A DNA stretch of 42,348 bases from Oscillospiraceae bacterium (GTDB lineage: Bacteria; Bacillota; Clostridia; Oscillospirales; CAG-272). The notes beneath the pieces are model-generated. The model made no database searches and was not told the origin of the DNA. It saw only the letters and a list, made by a program, of their open reading frames with translations. This document shows positions 15,014-22,746 of this stretch, piece by piece. Each line of letters starts with the position of its first letter. Positions within the stretch are counted from its first letter, which is position 1. The stretch spans positions 1-42,348 of the forward strand of contig SVSY01000004.1 of the NCBI GenBank assembly GCA_015064065.1, read 5' to 3'. A program made the position numbers and the translations under genes.

Positions 15014-16228
15014 ATGAAAATTCTTGTTATCAACGCAGGTAGCTCGTCGATCAAGTACCAGCTTATCGACATGGAGACAGAAAAGCTGATCGCTAAGGGT
15101 CAGTGTGACCGTATCGGCATCGCCGGCGGAAACTTTAAGCAGAAGGTAGAAGGACGCGAGGACTATAAGCTCGACGTTCAGATGGCAAACCACGCAGAAG
15201 CGGTAAAGATCGTTCTCGACACGCTCGTTTCCAAGGAAAACGGCGTTATCGCATCTCTTGACGAGATATCCGCAGTCGGACACCGCGTGCTTCACGGCGG
15301 TGAGAAATTCTCGGGCTCTGTTATCATTGACGAGAAGGTTATCGAGACCATTGAAGAGTGCTGCGAGCTCGGCCCGCTCCACAACCCCGCAAACCTTACG
15401 GGTATCCGCGCATGCGAGCAGCTTATGCCCGGCGTTCCTCAGGTAGCCGTTTTTGATACAGGCTTCCACCAGACGATGCCCGACTATGCATATCTCTATG
15501 CGCTTCCTTACGAGTATTATGAGAAGTACAAGATCCGTCGCTACGGTTTCCACGGAACCAGCCACCGCTACGTAAGCATGCGTGCTGCGGCAATGCTCGG
15601 CCGTGAAAAGAACCCCGAGGGACTCCGCATCGTTACCTGCCACCTTGGCAACGGCTCTTCTCTTGCCGCTGTTAAGGACGGAAAGTGCTACGACACCTCT
15701 ATGGGTCTGACACCTCTTGAGGGTATTATGATGGGAACTCGTTGCGGTTCTATCGACCCCGCTATCGTTCCTCTTCTTATGAAGAAGGAAAACCTCACTC
15801 CCGATCAGATCGATACCATTATGAACAAGAAGTCGGGTATTCTCGGTGTTTCTCAGGTCACGAGCGATAACCGCGACATCGAAGAGGGCGCACGCAACGG
15901 CAACAAGCGTTACCAGCTTATCGAGTCGATGATAGTTCACCAGCTCACTAAGCTTATAGGCGGATATGCAGCAGCTATGGGCGGAGTAGACGCTATCGTA
16001 TTTACCGGCGGTATCGGTGAGAACAACCCCCACTACCGTGCAAGAGTTGCTAAGAACCTTGAGTTTATGGGAGTTAAGATCGATGAAGAGATCAATGCAA
16101 AGGCTATGCGTACGTCTGACGAGAACGACGTTTCCGCACCCGACGCAAAGGTAAAGATGCTTGTAATTCCCACCAACGAGGAGCTTATGATCGCAAAGGA
16201 TACCGAAGAGCTGGTCTTGGCTAAGTGA
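15014..16228 (+). CDS. ackA: Acetate kinase
   Basis: Converts acetyl phosphate and ADP to acetate and ATP, the energy-yielding last step of acetate fermentation. The 404 residues match the family length. Visible motifs: start MKILVINAGSSSIKYQL, VGHRVLHGGEKF, FDTGFHQTMPDYAYLYALPY, YGFHGTSHRYVS, THLGNGSS-like CHLGNGSSLAA, MGLTPLEGIMMGTRCGSIDP and FTGGIGENN. The codon choice is strongly biased, as in highly expressed genes. Its usual partner pta is not adjacent; the gene stands alone with its own promoter and terminator. It complements pflB at the right end, which supplies acetyl-CoA. Confidence 0.97.
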   Translation: MKILVINAGSSSIKYQLIDMETEKLIAKGQCDRIGIAGGNFKQKVEGREDYKLDVQMANHAEAVKIVLDTLVSKENGVIASLDEISAVGHRVLHGGEKFSGSVIIDEKVIETIEECCELGPLHNPANLTGIRACEQLMPGVPQVAVFDTGFHQTMPDYAYLYALPYEYYEKYKIRRYGFHGTSHRYVSMRAAAMLGREKNPEGLRIVTCHLGNGSSLAAVKDGKCYDTSMGLTPLEGIMMGTRCGSIDPAIVPLLMKKENLTPDQIDTIMNKKSGILGVSQVTSDNRDIEEGARNGNKRYQLIESMIVHQLTKLIGGYAAAMGGVDAIVFTGGIGENNPHYRARVAKNLEFMGVKIDEEINAKAMRTSDENDVSAPDAKVKMLVIPTNEELMIAKDTEELVLAK

Positions 16229-16251
16229 TCCTCGATACAGTCATATAACTA

Positions 16252-16290
16252 AAAAACGGTTGGCGCACATTCGGTGAGCCGACCGTTTTT
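16252..16290. terminator. ackA terminator
   Basis: AAAAACGGTTGGC (16252-16264) pairs with GCCGACCGTTTTT (16278-16290), with an A run before and a T run after, so it can stop both ackA and the convergent gene. Confidence 0.9.
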
Positions 16291-16294
16291 CTTA

Positions 16295-16747
16295 TTAAAG
16301 GAACTTTTTGAGTCTCTCTATGCTTTCTTCCTCATACTGCACGGTCTTTCGCGCAAGAGCGAGAGCCGATTCGGAGCAGGTGGTGTTTTCGTATTCGCGG
16401 ATAAGCTTTGTGGTGTTGGTAATTCCCATAGTCGCGCCCTGTATCATCATATCTGCGATGTGGCTGGTGGTATCGTCCATCATAGTATTCATCATAACGC
16501 CCATCTTAACGCCCATTTTTGACATAATGCTTTCGGGCTTGGGCTCTTCGTCGTTGTCAAAGAGTATTTCTCTTATCTCCTTTGCAAAGCTCTCGTACTT
16601 TTCAAGCTCTGCCGTCATCTCGGCACGCAGACCGTCGTCCTTTACTTTTGGCATAAGGTCGATTATCGAATCCGCTCCCATCTTTACGTTTTTGTATAGC
16701 GAGTCAAGAAATTGCTTGGTCGCCGATGCTGTATTCTGCTCTGACAT
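16295..16747 (-). CDS. Predicted four-helix-bundle, ferritin-like protein
   Basis: 150 residues, almost wholly helical. Helix 1 around TKQFLDSLYKNVKMGADSII, helix 2 around LRAEMTAELEKYESFAKEIR, then a methionine-rich stretch (SKMGVKMGVMMNTMMDDTTS), then helices 3 and 4 ending ARKTVQYEEESIERLKKFL. The length and helix pattern resemble the ferritin-like DUF2383 group, but I do not see a clear di-iron ExxH pair, so metal binding is uncertain. AGGAGG precedes the ATG. It is convergent with ackA and shares its terminator. The nine methionines packed between residues 74 and 107 are unusual. Confidence 0.6.
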   Translation of the reverse strand: MSEQNTASATKQFLDSLYKNVKMGADSIIDLMPKVKDDGLRAEMTAELEKYESFAKEIREILFDNDEEPKPESIMSKMGVKMGVMMNTMMDDTTSHIADMMIQGATMGITNTTKLIREYENTTCSESALALARKTVQYEEESIERLKKFL

Positions 16748-16853
16748 ATTTCCTCCTTAGGATAGTTTTACATACAGTTTTCCGCAAAATCAGCCGTTTA
16801 TGCAAATAAAGAAAAATCTTCCGATAAAGACATTAAAAAAATTTACTTTTCGA

Positions 16854-16882
16854 TTGCGAAAATGCGTAAACTGTGTTATAAT
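16854..16882 (+). promoter_or_regulatory. Promoter of the PHP-DUF4317 operon
   Basis: TTGCGA (16854-16859) and TATAAT (16877-16882) with a 17-base spacer, 31 bases before the ATG at 16914. Confidence 0.7.
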
Positions 16883-16913
16883 AACATTATCATAAATTTT
16901 AAGGAGAACTGTT

Positions 16914-17939
16914 ATGAAAAAGTACCTTTTACCCGAAAACGGAAATTTTTATAAAGCAAATCTGCACTGTCACACCAACGTTTCCGACGGAAGAAAAACT
17001 CCCGAGGAAGTAAAGTCACGCTACAAAGAGCTTGGATACTCTGTCGTAGCCTATACCGATCACGAGATACTCGTTCCTCACCCCGAGCTTAACGACGATG
17101 ATTTTCTTGCGCTCAACGGATTTGAGATGAGTATTGACGAGGCTGCGGTAAATGCAAAGGGGTACCGCAAGTGCTGTCATATATGCTATATCGCACTTGA
17201 TCCAGATAACCTCGTTCAGCCTTGTTGGCACAGAGAACGATACGTATGGGGAAACGCGGTGTCGCACAAAGAAGAGGTAAAGTTTGACGACAATGAGCCC
17301 GATTATGTACGCCGCTACGGCTCTGAGGGTGTAAGCGAGGCTATGAATATCTGCAGGGACAGGGGCTTTTTCGTTACATATAATCACCCCACCTGGTCGC
17401 TTGAGGACTATGAGGATTATATGAACTACGACGGAATGCACGCGTTTGAGATGTTCAACGGCGGTTGCATCGCCGCAGGCTACGACGACTACAACCCGAG
17501 AGTATACGACGATATGCTCCGCGGTGGAAAGAAGATATACTGCATCGGCGCTGACGACAACCACAACGGCCGCCCCGACAGCTCAAGACATTCGGATTCG
17601 GGCTGGTGCTGGACTATGATCAAAGCGGACAAGCTCGACTACCGTACCATAACAAAGGCACTTGAGAACGGTGATTTTTACGCTTCCGAGGGACCTGAGA
17701 TATACGATCTCTGGTATGAGGACGGAAAGCTTTACGTGCGCTGCTCCGACGCTGACCGCATAAACTGTAATTACAAGGTAAGAAAGGCACAGACCGTACT
17801 CAGCGAGAATGGCGTTCCCGTTACCGAAGCTGTATTTGATTTTAAGGCAGAGCACGGCTTTGCGCGTATAACAGTTGTTGATAAGCAGGGCAGACACGCG
17901 TGCACCAACGCATATTTCCCCGAGGATATCTGCGATTGA
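16914..17939 (+). CDS. PHP-domain metal-dependent phosphoesterase
   Basis: 341 residues. The PHP domain is at the N-terminus: KANLHCHTNVSDGRKTPEE with the HxH metal ligands, then VVAYTDHE with the second His, LNGFEM with a ligand Glu, TYNHPTW and GADDNHNG with the last Asp-x-His ligands. Such stand-alone PHP proteins hydrolyse phosphoesters such as nucleotides or histidinol-phosphate-like substrates; the substrate here is unknown. A C-terminal part of about 90 residues (from YEDGKLYVRCSDADRIN) is a small beta domain seen in the same group. Its stop codon is followed within 12 bases by the DUF4317 gene, so both are one operon. Confidence 0.82.
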   Translation: MKKYLLPENGNFYKANLHCHTNVSDGRKTPEEVKSRYKELGYSVVAYTDHEILVPHPELNDDDFLALNGFEMSIDEAAVNAKGYRKCCHICYIALDPDNLVQPCWHRERYVWGNAVSHKEEVKFDDNEPDYVRRYGSEGVSEAMNICRDRGFFVTYNHPTWSLEDYEDYMNYDGMHAFEMFNGGCIAAGYDDYNPRVYDDMLRGGKKIYCIGADDNHNGRPDSSRHSDSGWCWTMIKADKLDYRTITKALENGDFYASEGPEIYDLWYEDGKLYVRCSDADRINCNYKVRKAQTVLSENGVPVTEAVFDFKAEHGFARITVVDKQGRHACTNAYFPEDICD

Positions 17940-17950
17940 GGTGAGTGCTG

Positions 17951-19075
17951 ATGACTGAAAAAGAAATTGCCGAGCTTCGTAGAAGATACCGCGTTGACAG
18001 AACTAATATAAGCCGCATATTCGGTTGCCTCGTCAGCGAAAAAAAGGAGATACTCTCCGAGTTCGAGCAGAGCCTCGGTACTATGAGCGAGGACGATGCG
18101 GACGGAATACTGTCACTGCTCAAAAAGATCTTTTCGGGAAGGCAGGGAAGAAATCTTCACGAGGTGGAATTTTCTACGCTTGAGGTCAACGAGGGAGAAG
18201 AGTACCGTTTGATATCCGAGCTTAAGTCTGCTGAGCTTCTCGACGCTGAGAAGAGAGGCGAGCTCTACGCTAAGATAGCACAGACGCTCGAGCTTGATTC
18301 GAATTACGTTATCCTTCTTGCACACGACCGCTACGACGTTTTTGATTATTCTGCTGACGGTGAGAGGCAAGAAGACTCAAACACGGTATTTTCCTATATA
18401 CTGTGCGCGGTATGTCCGATAAAGAGCGCAAAACCCACGATGAGCTACTATATGCCGGGAAAATGCTTCCGCAGTATAGCTACGGACACGCTCCTTTCGC
18501 GCCCCGAGCTTGGATTTGTCTTTCCCGCATTTGACGACAGACAGGCAAATATCTATAAGACCTTGTACTACACCCGAAATACCAAGGACAGCTACGAGAG
18601 CACCGCGGAAGCGCTTTTTGCGGCAAAGCTCCCTATGCCTGCCGCAGAGCAAAAGCAGACTTTCGGTGACATAATTGAAAAGACCGTGGGAGAAGAGTGC
18701 AGTCTTCGCGTCGTTCGATCGGTCCACGCACAGCTCGCGCATAAGCTCGAGGAGCATAAAAACGAGAAGATAGAAGAGCCCTGCAGAGTTGATAAGAGCG
18801 AGGCGGGCGAGATGCTTCGCTATTGCGGTGTTGAAGAAGAGAAGATAGACGCGTTTGAAGAAATGTTTGACGAGTGCTTCGGAGAAAATGCAGAGGTGCA
18901 CGTTTCAAATATAAAGGCTAATAAAAAGCTTGAGGTGGAAACTCCGCAGGTCAAGATAAAGATCGACTCTGATGCGACAGATCTCGTTGAAACGAGAGTT
19001 ATCGACGGAACTAAATATATCCTTATTCGTGCCGAGGATGTAGTGGCAGTAAATGGAATAAATGTAAAAATTTGA
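17951..19075 (+). CDS. DUF4317 family protein
   Basis: 374 residues of the Clostridia-specific DUF4317 family, whose function is unknown. The N-terminus EIAELRRRYRVDRTNISRIF and the middle segment SYYMPGKCFRSIATDTLLSR with PELGFVFPAFDDRQANIYKT are characteristic. There is no membrane segment or signal peptide. The ATG at 17951 is chosen because GAGGTG, which overlaps the stop codon of the PHP gene, lies 7 bases before it; the GTG at 17945 is too close. Coupling to a PHP protein is notable but not diagnostic. Confidence 0.85.
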   Translation: MTEKEIAELRRRYRVDRTNISRIFGCLVSEKKEILSEFEQSLGTMSEDDADGILSLLKKIFSGRQGRNLHEVEFSTLEVNEGEEYRLISELKSAELLDAEKRGELYAKIAQTLELDSNYVILLAHDRYDVFDYSADGERQEDSNTVFSYILCAVCPIKSAKPTMSYYMPGKCFRSIATDTLLSRPELGFVFPAFDDRQANIYKTLYYTRNTKDSYESTAEALFAAKLPMPAAEQKQTFGDIIEKTVGEECSLRVVRSVHAQLAHKLEEHKNEKIEEPCRVDKSEAGEMLRYCGVEEEKIDAFEEMFDECFGENAEVHVSNIKANKKLEVETPQVKIKIDSDATDLVETRVIDGTKYILIRAEDVVAVNGINVKI

Positions 19076-19144
19076 GCAAAAAAGTAAAAATGTGTAAAAA
19101 ATGCGTCAAAAATACTCCTGCGTCTCACGGTTTTTAGATATTAG

Positions 19145-19278
19145 TTGACAAAGAAGTGAAAAAATGCTATAATATTATTCAAGTGTGAGATGTGCTTTTG
19201 CGCATCGTTTACCCAATCGAGCCTTTTTGCTCTTAGAGAGCTTTCAGTTGTGCGAATACATCGCAAAAGGAGAAAGTG
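19145..19278 (+). promoter_or_regulatory. Promoter and structured leader of the capD-like gene
   Basis: TTGACA (19145-19150) and TATAAT (19168-19173) are 17 bases apart, leaving a leader of about 100 bases. In it CTTTTGCG (19195-19202) is an exact complement of CGCAAAAG (19262-19269), which includes the front of the ribosome site AGGAG. A local GATGTGC/GCGCATC stem competes for the same left arm. This could be a translational switch. It fits no riboswitch class I recognise. Confidence 0.5.
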
Positions 19279-21195
19279 ATGAAATCGGTGTTTTTTAAGT
19301 CAAGAAAAACGATATTGCTTTTTTTTGACTTGTTATGTTTTTTTGTCGTAAACGCAGTCTATATTCTTGGAGTTCTTCTCGACGGAACGCTCGGACTCAG
19401 AAATCCCGCAAGATTTTTGACGAATATCACGATATTGCTCGTGCTTATTTTTACACTCAGAATAATTACGGGATTTTATAAAAACGTATGGAGATACGTT
19501 CATACGAAAGCTTATCTTCAGGCAGTCATAATAGACGCGTTTTCTGCCTTGATAGGCATCATACTCACGTCTATCGTTCGCCAACAGGTGAGGATATGGT
19601 ATTTCGTCGTCGTTACTGCACTTTTTACGCTGTTGACTCTTACTTCGAGATACGTTTACCGTACACTCTACAAGTATCTTAACAAGCTTTCCGACGAGCC
19701 CTATACTCACAAGATAAACGTTGCAATAGTCGGTGCGGGTCAGATAGGTGCGCTTCTTGCGGACGAGCTTCGCTTCAGCAAGACCTCAAGCTATAACCCT
19801 ATAGCTTTTATCGACAAGGATGATGCCAAGCGCGGCGGTCTTGTCAGCGGTATTAAGGTGTATATTGAGGACGATAAGATCGTAGAGACCATAAAGCAGC
19901 TTCCTATTCAGGAAATATTTATCGCACTTCCCGGACTTGACAGTGAAACGCTGAGAAATATATATCAGCTCTATAGCCAGACGGGTTGCAAGATAAAGCT
20001 TTACGATACTCCCGTACGAGAGATGGACGAGGACGATGCTACGGCGAAGAGAACGCTTCGTGAATTTTCGATCGAGGACCTTCTTTTCCGTAAGCCGATC
20101 AATATAAACAACCGCCGCTCGCTCAACTATTACAAGGATAAGGTAGTCCTCGTAACAGGAGGCGGAGGCTCTATCGGCAGTGAGCTTTGCCGACAGATAG
20201 CAAAGTGCTCACCTAAAAAGCTTATCATCGTTGATATATACGAAAACAATGCGTATGATATCCAACAGCAGCTTATCCGTGAATACGGAAATGCGCTTGA
20301 TCTTACCGTGTTTATCGCATCTGTACGTGACGTTGACAGACTTGACTGTATATTCAATCAGTGCAGACCCGATATCGTTTTCCACGCGGCAGCGCATAAG
20401 CACGTTCCGCTTATGGAGAACAATCCCTGCGAGACTATAAAGAACAACGTGCTCGGCACTTACAACACCGCTAACGCGGCAGAGAAATACGGAGTCGAGA
20501 AGTTTATTATGATCTCTACCGACAAGGCGGTAAATCCCACGAATATTATGGGTGCGTCGAAGCGTATGGGCGAGATGATAGTACAGTGCAGAAGAGACAG
20601 CCAAACGAGCTTTGCCGCTGTAAGATTCGGTAACGTGCTCGGCTCTAACGGCTCGGTAATTCCGCTGTTTAAGAGCCAGATAGCAAAGGGCGGTCCTATA
20701 ACTCTTACCGATAAACGTATAATCCGTTACTTTATGACCATTCCCGAGGCAAGTCAGCTCGTTATTCAGGCGGGAGCTATGGCGAAGAAGGGTCAGCTCT
20801 TCGTGCTTGATATGGGCAAGCCCGTAAAGATATACGACCTTGCGGTAAATATGATAAAGCTCAGCGGACTTGTTCCCGAAGAGGATATCAAGATCGAAGA
20901 GATCGGTCTCCGTCCGGGAGAGAAGCTCTTTGAAGAGCTTCTTATAAAGACAGAGACGCTTGAAAAGACCGATAACGATATGATATTCATCGAGACCGAT
21001 ACTCCTTATACGAGGGAAGAGGTCGACGAAAAGATAGCCGTACTCGTTAAGGCGGTCGAAGAAGCTAAGGACGAGCTCATACCCGAAAGCATTATGGATG
21101 CGATGAAGAGCGTAGTTCCTACCTTCCACGACCCAAGAGAAGTTAATGAAAATGCCGCTAAAGCCGAAGAGATGAAAGAGGCTGAAGCGCAGTAA
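19279..21195 (+). CDS. Membrane-bound nucleotide-sugar 4,6-dehydratase, CapD/PglF type
   Basis: 638 residues. Four or five N-terminal membrane helices (about residues 10-125) are followed by a first Rossmann-like CoA/NAD-binding module starting VAIVGAGQIGALLADEL, then the catalytic SDR domain with VLVTGGGGSIGSELCRQIA, ADHKHVPLMENNP-like HAAAHKHVPLMENNP, STDKAVNPTNIMGASKRMGE (the Met/Lys form of the SDR catalytic residues) and VRFGNVLGSNGSVIPLF. This class converts UDP-GlcNAc to the 4-keto-6-deoxy sugar for capsule or glycoprotein glycans at the membrane. The C-terminal 30 residues are acidic and alanine/glutamate-rich. No other capsule genes are next to it, so it may serve glycosylation. ATG at 19279 preferred over GTG at 19276 for spacing. 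Confidence 0.9.
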   Translation: MKSVFFKSRKTILLFFDLLCFFVVNAVYILGVLLDGTLGLRNPARFLTNITILLVLIFTLRIITGFYKNVWRYVHTKAYLQAVIIDAFSALIGIILTSIVRQQVRIWYFVVVTALFTLLTLTSRYVYRTLYKYLNKLSDEPYTHKINVAIVGAGQIGALLADELRFSKTSSYNPIAFIDKDDAKRGGLVSGIKVYIEDDKIVETIKQLPIQEIFIALPGLDSETLRNIYQLYSQTGCKIKLYDTPVREMDEDDATAKRTLREFSIEDLLFRKPININNRRSLNYYKDKVVLVTGGGGSIGSELCRQIAKCSPKKLIIVDIYENNAYDIQQQLIREYGNALDLTVFIASVRDVDRLDCIFNQCRPDIVFHAAAHKHVPLMENNPCETIKNNVLGTYNTANAAEKYGVEKFIMISTDKAVNPTNIMGASKRMGEMIVQCRRDSQTSFAAVRFGNVLGSNGSVIPLFKSQIAKGGPITLTDKRIIRYFMTIPEASQLVIQAGAMAKKGQLFVLDMGKPVKIYDLAVNMIKLSGLVPEEDIKIEEIGLRPGEKLFEELLIKTETLEKTDNDMIFIETDTPYTREEVDEKIAVLVKAVEEAKDELIPESIMDAMKSVVPTFHDPREVNENAAKAEEMKEAEAQ

Positions 21196-21199
21196 ATAA

Positions 21200-21236
21200 A
21201 AAATCGTTGTGACCGAGGTCACAACGATTTTTTTGT
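21200..21236. terminator. Bidirectional terminator
   Basis: AAATCGTTGTGAC pairs with GTCACAACGATTT around CGAG, with an A run on the left and T run on the right, between the convergent capD-like and Gfo/Idh genes. Confidence 0.9.
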
Positions 21237-21238
21237 TT

Positions 21239-22501
21239 TTATTCAAAGTCACTAAGCTTGATCACCTTGCCCGTAAGGCGCGACTCTTCTGCGGCAAAGG
21301 ATATCATATGATTGTCGCAGGACTCGCGTACCGAGCAGACAGATTTTGACGAAACTCCGTCCAGAAGATTGCGAAGAGCAAATATTATTCCGTCGTCTCC
21401 GCCGCCGTGACCGCCTGTTATCATCTCACCCGCCGCAGTTGCGTCGCAGTCGTGCGTGCGTGTCTTTCGCGTGATAAAGTCGAAGACTTCTATCTTGTTT
21501 CCGTCCATAGCGGCACTTATCTCGCCCTTTGTGCCCATTATCCTGAGAACTCTTCCGCCCTTTGTGAATGCGCTCATTGTGAAATCAACGTAGACGTCGT
21601 CGCCAAATTTCATATTTACGGTCTGATGGTCGACCACGTTGTTGTTGCACTTGTAAACACACTTGCCGTACTGAGTGTTCCACATAGCCTCGATCACCTG
21701 CTCGTCGGTCGGGTGTATCTCTTTGGTAGCGGCACATCTGAACCAATCGCCCTTGTCTTCTACGTAAAGCTTGACTGCGTTATAAGGGCAAGTATCGGAG
21801 TGAGGACAACCTTCGATGCAACGCTCGGGAGCACCCTCGGGCGCGTTTTCGCGCGTGAAGTAGGAAAGAGAGCCGAAGGAATGGACCTCGGTGCATTCCT
21901 TGCCGATGAGCCACGCAAGAATATCCATATCGTGACAGGTCTTCTGGAGTATCATACAAGAGCTTTCGTCGCTGTTTCCCCAATTTCCGCGCACGAAGCT
22001 GTGGCTCTGGTGAACGTTGCCCACACCCTCAATATGCTGGATATTCATTACTCTGCCTATCTCTCCGCTGTCGATTATGTTTTTGAGAGCTATAAAGAAT
22101 TTTGTGAAGCGAAGTACGTGGCATACGAGCACGAAAACACCTTTTTCTTCAGCGGCACGCTGTATCTCGCGGCACTCCTTGGGCGTGGGAGCTATCGGCT
22201 TCTCGAGAAGAAGGTCGTAGCCCTTTTCTATTGCCGCCATAGCAGGTCCGTAATGATCGCGGTCCATAGTGGCGATCACGGCAACGTCCGCAAGCTTCGG
22301 AAGCGCGAGAAGCGGCTCCCAACTCTCAAAGCACATATCCTCGCTAAGACCGTGCTTTTCTTTCATATAATTTCGACGCGCGGCGACCGGCTCTGCGACC
22401 GCTACTATTTCAAAATCCTCGCCGAACTGATCGTGCATTATGTCGGAATAGGTCTTTCCTCTTCCGCCACAGCCTATAACTATAACCTTTTTTGTTGACA
22501 T
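21239..22501 (-). CDS. Gfo/Idh/MocA-family oxidoreductase
   Basis: 420 residues. The N-terminal Rossmann fold opens with VIVIGCGGRGKTYSDIM, continues with ADVAVIATMDRDH and the family hallmark LLLEKPIAPTPKEC, then the C-terminal substrate domain. An insert RCIEGCPHSDTCPYNAVKLY with four cysteines marks a frequent subgroup that probably binds a structural metal. These enzymes oxidise or reduce sugars or sugar alcohols with NAD(P); the substrate is not predictable here. The promoter has TTTACA and TATAAT spaced 17 bases, and a perfect palindrome lies at the start site, so a LacI/GntR-like regulator encoded elsewhere is probable. It is convergent with the CapD-like gene. Confidence 0.85.
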   Translation of the reverse strand: MSTKKVIVIGCGGRGKTYSDIMHDQFGEDFEIVAVAEPVAARRNYMKEKHGLSEDMCFESWEPLLALPKLADVAVIATMDRDHYGPAMAAIEKGYDLLLEKPIAPTPKECREIQRAAEEKGVFVLVCHVLRFTKFFIALKNIIDSGEIGRVMNIQHIEGVGNVHQSHSFVRGNWGNSDESSCMILQKTCHDMDILAWLIGKECTEVHSFGSLSYFTRENAPEGAPERCIEGCPHSDTCPYNAVKLYVEDKGDWFRCAATKEIHPTDEQVIEAMWNTQYGKCVYKCNNNVVDHQTVNMKFGDDVYVDFTMSAFTKGGRVLRIMGTKGEISAAMDGNKIEVFDFITRKTRTHDCDATAAGEMITGGHGGGDDGIIFALRNLLDGVSSKSVCSVRESCDNHMISFAAEESRLTGKVIKLSDFE

Positions 22502-22528
22502 TTTTGTTACCCCTGAGTCATTTAATCA

Positions 22529-22580
22529 AGCGTTGGATCAACGCTAATACTATTATACAGTAAAAAAGAGTGAATGTAAA
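22529..22580 (-). promoter_or_regulatory. Promoter with palindromic operator for the Gfo/Idh gene
   Basis: On the minus strand TTTACA (22580-22575) and TATAAT (22557-22552) are 17 bases apart. A perfect palindrome AGCGTTG-GAT-CAACGCT (22529-22545) begins at the expected transcription start, a classic place for a repressor operator. No T run follows, so it is not a terminator. Confidence 0.75.
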
Positions 22581-22643
22581 GATATAGATTAAAATTTTGG
22601 GAAGAGAATTTTAGCTTTTGCAGATTGTTTTTGTTTCGTAATC

Positions 22644-22672
22644 TTGATTTTTTCGTGGTAATGTGGTAAAAT
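22644..22672 (+). promoter_or_regulatory. Promoter of the collagen-like gene
   Basis: TTGATT (22644-22649) and TAAAAT (22667-22672) with a 17-base spacer, 75 bases before the ATG. Confidence 0.65.
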
Positions 22673-22746
22673 GTTTTTATCGATTAAAAGAAGCAAATTT
22701 ATCTGTTATCGAAGGTTGAATTTTGTACTTTTGGAGGAATAAAATT

